From: Carya illinoinensis
Lineage: Eukaryota; Streptophyta; Magnoliopsida; Fagales; Juglandaceae
Direction of reading: 5' to 3'
DNA: 64,000 nt
Assembly (NCBI RefSeq): GCF_018687715.1
Contig: NC_056760.1
Location: 10,590,001 to 10,654,000, forward strand
Position numbers and translations under genes: made by a program. Shown here one piece after another: positions 52,480 to 64,000 of this stretch (position 1 is its first letter; each line of letters begins with the position of its first letter). The notes beneath the pieces are model-generated. The model was not told the origin of the DNA. It did not search any database and saw only the letters and a program-made list of their open reading frames with translations.

Positions 52480-54953
52480 CTAATTCCCACGAAAGCTGCT
52501 GATTTTGTTGCTGTTCGTGTTTGTTGTCATGTTGGCACTGTTGCTATTGTTGTTGGTGGCGGCGTTATTGTTCGGATGAGCTCCGCCTATGATAGATGAG
52601 ATGGCCGCAGCAAGAGCTGCGGTGAAGTTTGGGTCAGCGGTGATAGCGGCGGTGGCAGCACTCACCGTGTCAGCCAAAGAAGGCGGTTGAGTTTGGTGCA
52701 ACGTCGGTAGTTGGGGTACTGCTGCTTGGTTTTGGGCGTGGGATAATTGGGAAGCTCCCATTTCTTGGGAAAGCTGAAGGCCGGCGAATTTCGATTGGTT
52801 GTAGAGTGCTTGACCAAGAACCTGAGTCAGTGGTGGGGTTGGCACTGACCCAAAGGTCTGATGTTGGCCTTGGAAATGAACCGGAAACTGGGAAGGGGAT
52901 CTTTGAAACTGCAACGGGTTGGGGGAGTGCGTAAGGTCCAGCGTCACAGTAGGAAATGGCGCTGAAGCTGAGATCGTCGCCATGCTCGATGAGCAAGGGA
53001 GAATAGCTCTTGCCAACAAATTTGGATTCATCAACCCATCTGCGCTCGACATGGATCCCGATAGCAACATGGTGGCAGCGGCCGTTGTGGTTGATGCCAT
53101 GGCCATTGCTGCTGGTGGAAGCGGATGATTATGGTTTCCTTCATAAGTGGTTATTAAAATCGTTCGGTCCTCAGCACAGCGTTGAACCTGAAAAATTAAT
53201 TCCCAGTAGAATTCGTTAGTCTTAACTGGAATTTCAATTAAAGCATGTCAATAAATAGCTAATTAAGTTCTGCAAGGGAACTGAATCCACAAAAAAGAAT
53301 AAAACGTACTTGTTTGCGGACAGGACAGCCAACCGCCATAGTACAGCGATAATACGCCCGGGGACATGGGTTTCCTTTCGCCATCTTTTGTCCGTATTTT
53401 CGCCATTGGCAGCCATCCGTGATCTGTGTTTGTTCAAATCATATATGTTAATGACTTAATATTCATGACAGAAAGGGAGACCCTTAATGACGTTGGATCA
53501 AACTTAATTTGAAACAAGATTTATAACTTTAACGTACCATAGGAGCTTCTGATCGTGCACGAACTGAGACACGGGCTTTCCTCATCGTAGCTTCTGTGGA
53601 TTGGTGGTCAATTGCCTTGGACGCATTCAATTTGGGAACCTTATTTGGAACCCAACCTTGTGTATCGGACTCCGGGCTCTCTTCCCTACCAACCTTTTTG
53701 CCATCCTGATCTTTATCAAATGAGACAATCTCACTCTTACCGGTGTTAATGTTCCTAGGCGATCCAGAAATGGTTCGGTCTTCCGATGAAGACTGAGATA
53801 CCTCGGTTATCTCAGCTATGGCTCCAGGGCCTAGATCCATAAACTGTCTAGGCACAACTACACCTCCAACATCCTGTTTTGTCTCTTCAGATTTACCTTC
53901 AACAACCTGATGATCACCAAATACCAATATAGTAAATCAACTGAGTCATTTGAAAATATCTTACAATATAATAAATGTTAGAAAATTAAATAAAGCTATT
54001 CAGGCAATTAGTTAAAAATTATTGATTTGTTCAAAAAAAAAAAAAGTTAAAAATTATTGATTAATTACCTCCTGCCCTTGTCTGCTATCGGCTTGATGCT
54101 TCTGTTGCTGTTGCATTATTGCCACAAGATGCATCTGTAGGGTACTGTAATTGTTGCTTACTTGACCAAGCATGTCTCTCAGCCTTTGGTTTTCCGAATT
54201 CATACGTTGGAGCTCTATTTGCAACTGTGCCAGCTGCAGCAACATGCGAAATCCTTTATCATCCCAAAGTCATAAAGCATACTAAAAAGACATAGAAAAG
54301 GGTTTTTTCTTAATCATCCCGTATAATTATTGCTTAAGATTGAACATTCTCTTACCTCAGTCTTTGCTCTCTTGTCTTCAGTGTCTGATGAAATCCCATC
54401 ATCCACCGTTGATTGATCACTTCCAGTATTAGCGGTCAGAAGGTGCAACCCAGTCTATATTTAGCCAAAAAAGCAAAATCAAAACAAGAAAAGCAAACAC
54501 TATTTAACATCACTAGCAAATATCTAACATGAGTTGAATATATATATCGAATATACAATACACGATTTTTAAATATATATATATATATATATGTATAGAA
54601 AGTGAAAATCAACAGAATTCGATCGGAGCACGTACGTTGACATCCAAATCAGGCCGCCTGGGAGCCGCTTCACCATGAAAATTCTCCTTCTTGACAATGG
54701 CTTTGGAATCATCAACATCGTCTTTCTGAAAACCTGACCTACTCTTATCCGCAAAGAAGTCAACCTCGTCGACGAAAAACCGGTTCTCATCGGACGGCGG
54801 TGGAGTTGTCTGCTCCTCCCTACGGTCAAGAGGCACCGGAAACTGAATACCGGGGAACATCCTATCGTGGGATAGCTTGTTTTTGTTGTTCTTGTTGAGG
54901 AGGAAGCTGCCGAGGGAGTCGGAGTCAAGGGTGAGACCCCATCCTTTGTCCAT
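52480..54953 (-). CDS. WRKY transcription factor, group IIb (WRKY6/31/42-like), six exons
   Basis: Exons 54953-54636, 54454-54356, 54233-54069, 53906-53538, 53423-53310 and 53187-52480 join in one frame of 590 residues. Exon 3 carries a leucine-rich coiled coil ([20 protein letters not shown]). The single WRKY domain has WRKYGQK at 324-330 and a C-X5-C-X23-H-X-H zinc site (Cys344, Cys350, His374, His376). The intron after PVRKQ, before VQRC, is the intron position typical of groups IIa/IIb. The C-terminal third is Ala/Gln/Asn-rich ([20 protein letters not shown], then a poly-Asn stretch). The protein should act in the nucleus on TTGAC W-boxes. WRKY6/31/42 relatives act in defence, senescence and phosphate responses; which role applies here cannot be seen. 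The 5' leader holds a (CT)n tract, and W-box cores cluster upstream. Confidence 0.95.
54010..54062 (+). repeat. Micro-retroinsertion in WRKY intron 3
   Basis: AGTTAAAAATTATTGATT at 54010-54027 recurs exactly at 54045-54062. Between them are 17 bases, TGTTC plus twelve A residues. Confidence 0.65.
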
Positions 54954-55012
54954 AAAATCAGAAAAGTTGCAGACGCAGGGAGCGAGAGGGAGAGAGACAG
55001 AAGGAGGGATTC

Positions 55013-55015
<3 letters not shown>

Positions 55016-55052
<37 letters not shown>
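55016..55052 (-). repeat. (CT)n tract in the WRKY leader
   Basis: An AG run on the plus strand, so CT on the coding strand, begins about 63 bases upstream of the WRKY ATG. CT-rich leaders are common in plant genes and may affect transcription or translation. Confidence 0.85.
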
Positions 55053-55056
<4 letters not shown>

Positions 55057-55351
55057 GAAAAGCTGGGTGAGGGAGGATGCGGGGTGAAGTCTGTGAAGTC
55101 TTTTACCGGTGCAATGGGCTCGGCTATAAAAAGGGTTTGGATTTTGTGCTCTTCTGTGTGTCTGTGAGAGAGAGAGAGACACAATTTGATGGGAACTTGA
55201 CAATATACGTCAGGCAGTGCGTCAGGTTGCCAGATGGCAGTGGGGCCCCTCCCGACACCCGACTTTCGGGCATTTCAATTCATTGGTCTTGCCCCGTTTC
55301 TTCCTATTGTGATAAACTTGCCCCGAGTTTGAACTTTTTACACTGAATAAA

Positions 55352-55881
55352 GTCAAAATAAACTCTCAATCGGTCGACTTTCAAACATATATCCCACATA
55401 GATTATTAAACTCTTTATTCTAATTTTGTAAAGAAAACTCGATGGGATCCGGATACGGGTCAGGTGAGCAAAACTATTGGCAGTTGATAACCCGACCCAG
55501 ATAGGAAGAAAGCATGGGGGAGCCAAGAGGAGGTGGGGACTGGGAGGGTAGTTTCGCGTACATTTCGTGTGGGGAAAGAGTTTTGACTAGTTCATATAAT
55601 CAAAAGCAAAAAAAATGAAATGAATCCACCGCCCCGAATGAAGCGGCGCGTTCCACGTGAGGAAAAGAAAGAAAAGGCCAGCCAAGTCAACGAATTTGAC
55701 GGCCCGTCTCTCTCTTTCTCTCGCTCTGTATGAGAAACCGAGGACCGGCTGGAGCGGTGGCTCAGTCTTTGGGCGGCCCCCACGTAGCATGACATGAGAC
55801 ACCACGTTTCAGATCTGCCCCAGAGGAAACCCCCCTTCTTGACTCTTTACACCGGTGGGACCCTTGCAGCTTGGACTTGAC
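55352..55881 (-). promoter_or_regulatory. Cluster of W-box cores upstream of the WRKY gene
   Basis: TTGAC or its complement occurs at 55352, 55583, 55686, 55696, 55839 and 55877, that is 400-930 bases upstream of the ATG. The pair at 55686-55700 is inverted (GTCAACGAATTTGAC). Such clusters suggest auto- or cross-regulation by WRKY factors. Confidence 0.45.
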
Positions 55882-57889
55882 TTTTTTGCCACCACCCCCA
55901 TCCTTTCCCCCTTGTGTTCTGACTGGTTTAACTGGCACCTGCATTCAGGATAGACGCGCGTTACTTGTTTAACATTATTGGGTAATGTTAATAAACAAAC
56001 AGCTTGTAAATCTGAACAGAACATACGAGGCCATTAAAGTCTAAGCTAGCTTTTATTGTGCTATACATGCAGAATTGACAGTAGTAGTACCAATTTCCTA
56101 AATGCATGCTTAGGCGCGCAATTCACCCCGTGACTCTTTATATAATTTAGTTTTGAAAATCAATTAACCAGATAAAGGATGTCGTTGGAAATCAACAAGC
56201 TCGATCGTGAGTTGGCATGATCGTGATTACGCCAATAGTCACTATCATTATCCAAGAAAAAAAATGAAGGAAGGTGGTCCTCTTACTTTAAATATCTGTT
56301 TTATAAGTGCTAAACGCAGCCTGTACGTATTAGATATTAATTTTGGGTAATGTACGTCATAATCGGAAAATCAAGTTTCTCATACAGATTACTCTGTCAT
56401 TTTGAAATTTCATTCATGGACAATGTTACGCATTTGACTTTTAGGCTCTCTCATTAATCATATCTTGCATCAAAATTATATTGGGATCCCAAGATAAAAG
56501 GAGAAAAAAAATATTAATATAAAGTAATATGGGTTTCAAATCTCAAATAATGCATTTTCTATACAGGTTAATTAATTACATATTTAAACTAATTGTCATG
56601 AAATACCCTTATTTTATAAGCTGGTTGGACACCTTAGTTCCTTAATTCCTGAAGGGAAAAGTCAGTACGTAGTCATCAGATGATTCAAACCTTGATGATC
56701 AACATGCATGCAATTTGTGTCTGTCTGTGTGTGTAAATATATAATAGCACGACAATTACGTTCCAATTGGTAATATAATATAATATTACTGTTAGATATA
56801 TTGTCTATATAAACCTAATTGTTTTCGAACCTTAATTTCTCCGTTGCAATGCACCAGGGCAAGTTTCCAACTTGTTGTGACGTTCTACTTTCACTTTACT
56901 TTCTTTAATCCTACTTAACGTTACTTTTGAAAATTTCACGACGAAAGCGAAAAAGTAATGGGTTTTGCAGTATATATTCTATCCCATCTTAGAAAAAACG
57001 AATTGCCCTGGCCAGCTTCCTTTCTTTTACCAGCTTGACTGACCAACCGATGTTTTTATTATAAATCTGATCTAAAGAAACTTCAACATCCAGACTTTGA
57101 AAATCTTCAATTAATTGGTCTGGCAAATACAAAAATGTCGGCCAAAACTTGACCGACTGATAAAAGATTTATTCGGAAGACATCATGACGACGCGCACAG
57201 TAGTACTACTTTTCAACACCATGCATGATTAATATATAAGTTATCGATCCTAGTCATCAGCCAACTCATGTATACATACGTACGTCGATGTTAGTGGCCG
57301 TCTCAGAATCTATCAATCAACTAGTGGAGAATTTCTCCATGCATGCACAGATGGCATTGGCTTATTAGGAAAATTTGGACAGGATTTCAAAGGTTTTTGT
57401 TCAAACATACGGCGCCCAAAGTAAGAGGAAAAAGTATAGAACATGCATGCAACTAGTCATTGAGATAGAAATATATTATAGATAGATCGTCCACTTAATT
57501 CAAAAGGGTATGGGAAAGTTGTGTTTTGTTCATTTGCTTCAAACAGCAGGTTTAGAACATGGTGAAAATATACAGTGTATATATATATAGCCCATGGGTT
57601 CAGATTTAGCGACCTTTTTTGGGTGGTTTATTCTAGTACGTACGTGCCCCAGTTTATTTCCTGTCTGGATATATTATAATATTGTCAAAACTAGCGAGCG
57701 AACTGCTAGCTAACCCTTAATTTGGTCTATTCAATTTTCTCCCCAACACTTTATGGTAGATGGGTCTGAATCAAAGAAATGGCATCTAAATTATGCATGC
57801 TCGAAGAAATTAAAGTACTCCACCCGGACCACACATTCACCTACCCAACGTGCTTGATGAAAAATGCTTGAATCATCAGAAGAGTCAAA

Positions 57890-58021
<132 letters not shown>

Positions 58022-59299
58022 ATTAGAAAGAAAAAAGAAATCATCAATTAATACTCATAGCGACCAAGTTAGGTATATAAACATTTAACCCGGCCCTAAG
58101 CTGGCAGTACTACAAGATCATCATGATAATTACCCTCAAGGAACATGCATGCAGGTACAATCATTCGTGTCAACCCGGATTGACTTACTGATTTCCTGAC
58201 CCACAGCCATCCTTCCCAGGTTCGATTTGTTTCAAACCAACCTATTTGTTATACGGTTTTGTGCTCATAGATTCAGACCCAGTACTCAAACTCGGTTGAT
58301 CTACCCTAGCTATATCTGTGTTCCAGATCAATTATCCAACTCATAAGTTAGCTGACCTCTCCATATTACGAATCTAGTTCTAAATTGGATGCAATTCCCC
58401 AAAACAAAAAATCATATTTCCTCTTATATATTGTCCATTGCATATATGCATGTTTCTGGATCGATCTCCCTTTTATATGATCAATTTCTTTCTACTCACG
58501 TCGGAAATATTGATTTTAGCTATAGCTTGGGAACTAATTTCTCAATTTGACATGTTAACGCATGGCCAATAAATATATCAAGCTCCTAATCTGATTTAGA
58601 TCTTTTGAAACTTCAATTTGGGACGTTTCGAACCGGGAACGTACTGACCATGCATCCTGAACAATTTGTCTCAGTTATACGTAACACTAGGTTTGCGTTC
58701 GATGATTGTTGCAAAAAGCTATTATTTGGTATCTACAATAAAATTATGATCGTTGCCAAATTTCTTCTTGTAAAAAGCCCATGAATTTCTTCAGGCATGT
58801 AGTGATCTTATAATCCAATCTATCATTCTTCCAAACTCACACCTTATTTAGTTTGAGAAGGGATCGCGTGTACGTAATTACCGCGTACATATTTATCAGC
58901 CACCACAGTTTATATATGCATTATATTAAGACTTGCTAGAACGTCTAGTCTCACTATTTGGGTTAGAAATCTCGCTTGCATTAATTAAAAAGATTTGACC
59001 CTCAGGGCTTTTTAATCAGTACTGTGGACGGACGCCATTAACGTTGAACCATGCACGGCTTTAAAATTATTTAATTAATCTATCTTTTCTTGATCTCTTC
59101 TCCCCCGTTGTTTTTTCTCCTATTATAATAGCTTTCAATATCTTATTTAACACACTAACCTAACGTGCATCTCTTTAAAAAACGAAAATTAAAGTCTAAT
59201 GAAAATAATAGTGGCCGGCCCGCAAGACTACTAGCTAGCTAGTATATATGCGAGAACAAGCAGTACTCTTTCATTTTTGCAAAAGAATTAAAGGACCAC

Positions 59300-59308
<9 letters not shown>

Positions 59309-59336
<28 letters not shown>
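59309..59336. repeat. (TA)n microsatellite
   Basis: An alternating TA tract of about 28 bases. Confidence 0.9.
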
Positions 59337-59340
<4 letters not shown>

Positions 59341-61452
59341 ACGTTCATTCGCATGGAAATTCTTGAAAGATAGTACTACTACTAGTGTAGATCAAAGAAA
59401 ATATTTGAATCCATGCATGTATATATATATATAATATTTTTATCATATGTTCCTTAATTTTTCTTTGGTGGGGTATAATTACTGGCCTGGGGGCCGGGGT
59501 CTGGGGGAGCATCATCATTCAGTGCATATATATTGGGATATAAGAGCTCTCGATTATATACATATATATAGCCCCCATTAATTTCACTTCATATTTTAAT
59601 CATGCTTATATATTTAGATATACATGTATAGCATGCATCCGAAAGCAACTCAAAATGTCAATAACCTATATATATAGCTATGTATATTAATATTAATATA
59701 TACTTCTTAGAGTAGTTTTCAAACCAAACCGAAAACAAAATCGGCATTGAAGAAAAGGACAGATCGATCGATCAATATCGAGTTGACTGAGATCAGCAAT
59801 ATATAATATCATTCAGCAGTAGTATACGGCCACCCATGCACGTGGCTTACTTTAGCATGTAGAAATTTGGTGTGTGGTGGTTAGGTTGGACAGCTAGGGT
59901 TAATATTTATAAAGAAATTAAATATATAGGAACTCGATCGGCCCATCAAGAACCATGCATGCATATACGCGCGCATGCGGTGAACGGCAATGAGATCGTT
60001 TGCGTACATCGAGAAATAATTAATTTATTTAGAGATGCTTTTCACACTAGAGTTATTAATGCATGCAATATTCATCATTCATGTTTGGGTAACAGCCTTG
60101 ATTTATTCTTTTATTTGGACAAGTCATCTTAGTTTGATTATCTTTTCAACCACTTTCGATTGTAACGACGACTGATTATACATAAAATTAATTCCTTTTC
60201 CTTTATTTACGCTACCTGTTCAAACACATTTCTCTGAAGTTTCAACACCCCTTTCAGACCGACAAATCAAAGCTGACGACTATAATTTAATATTTTACAT
60301 ATATAGTTTTTTAATTTTTTTTTTAAGCTAAAACTATGGCTTTAGTACTCCTCTTATTCATAAAAAACATTAAGTTTTTTTTTTTGTTTTTATTTTATAA
60401 ATATCTAGTATTTGTATATTATATTATGAATTAGCTCTTGATCAAACCCAATTCAATTACAGCGAAGACGAGGTATGTATATAGGTTTGAATCGTTTGGT
60501 TTGTGCATGACCGATCGAGCGAAAAGAAACATGTTGAAACTTTCCAAATAAATAATTAATATAGGTAGCTAGCTTGGACAGGCTTAATTAATTATCTTGG
60601 ATCTGACACAATTAGGCTATTATAAGTCAGCTATTATTAATGCATAATTAAATTTAAGTGTACTTAAAAATTCAATTTTCAACATACTTTGGCTAATTAG
60701 CCGAAAAGCTGAAACTTGGACCATTGAAATTAGGCGTATCATCTACTCATGTGGCTTGTTTTGGACCGTCAAAATTAAATAACAGCCTCCAGACCTTTCA
60801 GGGACAATTAGGCCAATGACCGACGTTGGAGTTTAATGAGAAAACGTTCCCCCGCCCCCCTTAACGCCAAGATCAGAAAAATAGACTTAGCTGGCCAATT
60901 GCACAGATACCTTTCACACCATTCCACGGAATTGGTCTGAAATTCCACGACTTTTTCTTGGTTTGACGAATTGAATGAATATAACAAAAATTTGATTTGA
61001 AGTCATTTTGCGTATTTTTTATGGATTTTATTAATGTGATTAATTACATCATTTTTTAAATATATATAAAATATATATAGATACATATGGCTTATATCTT
61101 TTCAGACCAAGTCATATTCAATGGTACAGTCCCAATCGAGGCTATTAAATATATATACATATATATAGATATAGTATATGCTCTGATGATCGATCAGATC
61201 CTAACCTTTAATCTGTCAACTTAATTACCTAACCGCATGAGCTAGCTTGTTCGTTTCCTGGCCATCTATATAATATATATTCGTCAAATATGTACTAATT
61301 ATTTAAATTAAGAGCATAAAATGACTTAATTGGGTCGACCTTTTTAAAAAGATGATCATTATAACCGTGTGAGATAAATATATATTGAAGCAGCTAGCGA
61401 GCTAGCCTATTATACATTGTTATCATATGGCAAAAACCTAGCAATCCATCGA

Positions 61453-61581
61453 CACTATAAAAAAAATTATTTATTTGCGATCAATTAATTTTAGCGAAAT
61501 GATTATTTTTAATTAAAATTAGTTGTAAATAGTCTTTTGGTTACAATAAATTGATCACAAAAATCTATTTTTCTTATAGCG
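61453..61581. mobile_element. CACTA-like MITE, uninterrupted copy
   Basis: It starts CACTATAAAAAAAATTA, and its end read inward is CGCTATAAGAAAAATAG. The interior contains TTATTTGCGATCAATTAATT, AAATAGTCTTTTGGTTACAA and TTGATCACAAAA, matching the split copy at 12263-17347. No coding sequence. A 3-bp target duplication is not clear. Confidence 0.7.
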
Positions 61582-62539
61582 ATGAAGGATTGACCGAGCT
61601 AATTCCTTTTGTTTTGCATATATAAGATTATAATTAGATTATTGCATCAATAATTCAGGCTAGCTAGCTAGCTCTCACGTACAAAATTTTATAGGAAACT
61701 TTTTTTTTTTGTTTTTTTGGGTCCACACAAAAAGAAAATTGAAGTAATTTCTTGGTGCAATTTGCCAATTCATGGAAGGCGACAATATATAATAATAATA
61801 ATAATTAGAAATGGATTTTCTTGACCATATAATATATATAATATTTGACTATATTGATGGTGCAATATTATTATATTAATGGAGGTTAATTTATATTATG
61901 ATCTTTTGTACGTATTCATGATGTTTAATTTTCATACTAGAAGCTAGTACTGTAATACTCCTGAATATAGTTAGGCTGGTTCTCCTGTTACTCTCATGAC
62001 TCATTGAGTAGCCGATCATTGGAGGTTTCGCCCCAGTTGTTGGGACAGATTAATAGGGCGTGCTTCACATGATGGAAGTTGGGGAGAGAAGAAAAATGAG
62101 TCATAAATTACATACGTGATGTAAATGGAAGAAAATAATTCAATTAATTTGTTCGATACTTAGCTATTATTGGGTATATATATGTGTACATACTGCCAAA
62201 AGATTAATTAATAATATTCTAATTTCAAGGAGATTAGTCTAAAAAAGACCAAAACAGTGCACATAATCATCATGTGAAACTATATTATCTGTATACTTTA
62301 TTGACCGGGAAGCTGATTATCACAAGAACACGGCCTTTTGTACATAACGGTACTGTATTTACATTTTATATGTCGTGCTCCAATATATATATATATAATA
62401 TATGTTTAATACTTCGAGAATGTTTAATTTAGGTTTGGCTAATTACATCTGTTATAAAACTTGTGTTTTATAGTTACAAAGAAATGCCAAGATTTATATG
62501 GAAATTCACTGTTTAATAATCTATATATATAAAAGTCTT

Positions 62540-63314
62540 GTTCACAGAAAAACAAAAGACACGTACTTCTTTCTCTTGTGACTTTAAAACAGAATGCTCA
62601 AGATTACATCAAACACAACATATGTATATAACAGCTATGATCACAAGACCACATTATACCAACACAGATCCATCTACCAATACAGATACAGCATCTTCCA
62701 GATTAGATATATCTCATGGATCAACAAGATAAGCAAAAACAGATATATCAGGATATTACAGAAATCATATAAGAACAAGAAAATAGAAAGAAGTAAGAAA
62801 GCAAGGAACGAACAAATCGATATACGTGGTTCGACCCTAATGGTCTACATCCACGGCAGGAATGGCCTCAGAGCTCTTTATTGATGAATCAAATCAATCA
62901 TAGAGAAGCCTCAGTTCAAATACATCTGGAAACACTCAAATCTCACAAAGAAATCACACCGATTTCTTCCCTCAAGCACAAACCCTAGAAACCCTAGAAT
63001 TTTCCCCCTTTCCCTCTCTGCCTCTTAATCTCAGCCGATACACCAAATGAACTCTGCCTTAGGGTTACAAGAGAACAAGATATATATATATATATATATA
63101 TGGTGCATCAGGATTGTAACACGTGTATCGGATCCAATGGCTCAGCTCATATACTCGGATTAAAGGCACAAGCTCCTCACGTGCCTGTTGAAGGCAGATT
63201 TAAGCTTCACGGGGCCAGTTCGAGCCACGAGCCCTTCATGCACTTAAACACAAAACAAACCATTAGTAAATGAATAACCAACAGATATGAAAATGATTTG
63301 ACATACATATTACA
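62540..63314 (-). repeat. 3' LTR of a second copia element (minus strand, left end approximate)
   Basis: On the minus strand the LTR begins TGTAATATGTATG right after the purine-rich CAAGGTGGAGAAT. It contains CGTGGATGTAGACCATTAGG and GGTCGAACCACG, sequence of the kind seen in Tork-type copia LTRs, plus an (AT)n run at 63080-63101. The left boundary could lie anywhere from about 62,540 to 62,640; I could not find a clean TG start or a target duplication. Confidence 0.65.
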
Positions 63315-63394
63315 ATTCTCCACCTTGGCAAAACATTTATTTGCCTAATGTTTACAAGTAACCCTCATCATTGGCTCATTCCTGCATTGTCCTC

Positions 63395-64000
63395 CTAATG
63401 AGGACTGACTCTTGATTCCATACCTACTAAGTTCAGACAGTGTCTGAACTTTGACCATGGGACTGACTTGGTCATCATATCTGAGGGGTTATCCTCAGTT
63501 GAGACCTTTTCCACACCTACTACTTTGGATTCTATAACATCTCTTACAAAGTGAAGCCGTATATCAATGTGTTTAGACCTCTCATGAAAAACTTGGTTTT
63601 TAGCTAAGTGAAGTGTGCTTTGATTATCACAATGCACTATGATGTTACCACTAAAAATATTTAATTCACTTGCAATCCCTTTTAACCATATGGCCTCTTT
63701 AATAGCTTCTGTCAATGCTATATATTCTGCTTCTGCGGTGGACAATGCCACCACAGATTGTAAGTGTGATTTCCAGCTAATAGCCCCCCCAAAAGCAGTA
63801 AATACATATCCAGTTAAAGACTTCCTAGTATCTATGCTCCCAGCAAAATCAGAGTCTACAAACCTAGCCAACTCACAACCTTCTTTCACATTGTTCCCAA
63901 AAGTAAGACCCCAGTTAGTAGTACCAGCCAGGTATCTTAATACCCATTTAATGGCCTGCCAGTGGGATTTTCCTGGGTTCCCCATAAATCTACTAACTAC
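63395..64000 (-). CDS. Copia polyprotein C-terminus (RNase H), partial at the window edge
   Basis: The open frame continues past the right edge and ends at 63395. It begins [20 protein letters not shown], the junction after reverse transcriptase, and has the RNase H motifs [21 protein letters not shown] and [14 protein letters not shown], then [17 protein letters not shown] and a [15 protein letters not shown] tail. All three acidic RNase H residues are present and no stop or shift is seen in this part. The enzyme removes RNA from the RNA-DNA hybrid during reverse transcription. The LTR follows directly downstream. Confidence 0.92.
   Translation of the reverse strand, partial: VVSRFMGNPGKSHWQAIKWVLRYLAGTTNWGLTFGNNVKEGCELARFVDSDFAGSIDTRKSLTGYVFTAFGGAISWKSHLQSVVALSTAEAEYIALTEAIKEAIWLKGIASELNIFSGNIIVHCDNQSTLHLAKNQVFHERSKHIDIRLHFVRDVIESKVVGVEKVSTEDNPSDMMTKSVPWSKFRHCLNLVGMESRVSPH

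Noticed and set aside
52900..53219. Plus-strand frames across the WRKY last exon
   Set aside because: They are antisense shadows of the Ala/Gln-rich WRKY C-terminus.
55125..55133. TATAAAAAG as a plus-strand promoter
   Set aside because: No plus-strand gene follows, and it lies in the leader or upstream region of the minus-strand WRKY gene.
54954..55184. A longer N-terminus for the WRKY protein
   Set aside because: The upstream frame runs through the (CT)n leader. [10 protein letters not shown] is the typical group IIb start.
59872..60132. A small plus-strand gene
   Set aside because: Eighty-six codons in AT-rich spacer with no family match, promoter or splice signals.

Overview
The window is nuclear DNA of a woody flowering plant. 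The genes have GT-AG introns, the spacers are long and AT-rich with (TA)n, (CT)n and (GA)n microsatellites, and plant-only families are present: group IIb WRKY, an aspartic protease with a plant-specific insert, SLAC1-type channel, PPR, and CACTA, copia and TRIM elements. A GATGAGATGAGATA-rich miniature element in one intron recalls repeats of Juglandaceae/Fagales genomes, but that placement is only an inference. No bacterial, viral or organellar block is visible, and I saw no rRNA, tRNA or CRISPR.

Layout from left to right. (i) 1-897: last exon(s) of an unidentified plus-strand gene. (ii) 2115-3455: a single-exon gene of the 'probable F-box protein At4g22030' family. (iii) 6661-8474: a two-exon BAP31-like ER membrane protein gene. 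(iv) 9071-11632 (minus): a broken S-type anion channel (SLAH1/SLAH4-like) pseudogene. (v) 12263-17347: a small CACTA-like MITE split by a 333-bp TRIM and by a 4.6-kb degenerate Ty1-copia element, inserted five bases apart. (vi) 18835-34631: a complete 15.8-kb CACTA (En/Spm) transposon with TIRs and a TGT target duplication. It carries a six-exon Transposase_24-type gene, a three-exon TNP2-type transposase gene, and decayed pieces of an RNase H-like gene and a PPR gene. (vii) 37531-38928 (minus): an intronless MAPKKK17/18-like kinase with two G-box/ABRE sites upstream. (viii) 41994-47944 (minus): a 13-exon vacuolar aspartic protease (phytepsin class, 514 aa), whose ninth intron holds a 5'-truncated LINE beside a degenerate second copy of exon 9. 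(ix) 52480-54953 (minus): a six-exon WRKY6/31/42-like gene (590 aa) with a W-box cluster upstream. (x) about 55900-62500: gene-poor AT-rich DNA. (xi) 62540-64000: the LTR and RNase H end of a second copia element, running off the right edge.

The host genes are not a functional cluster. The MAPKKK, the WRKY factor and the SLAH relic all belong to stress/ABA-type families, but here they are simply neighbours. The main interest is transposition history: nested elements, gene-fragment capture by the CACTA, exon duplication around a LINE, and four tiny insertions of little more than a poly(A) tract, each flanked by a 16-18 bp direct repeat. I saw no convincing new multi-gene system.
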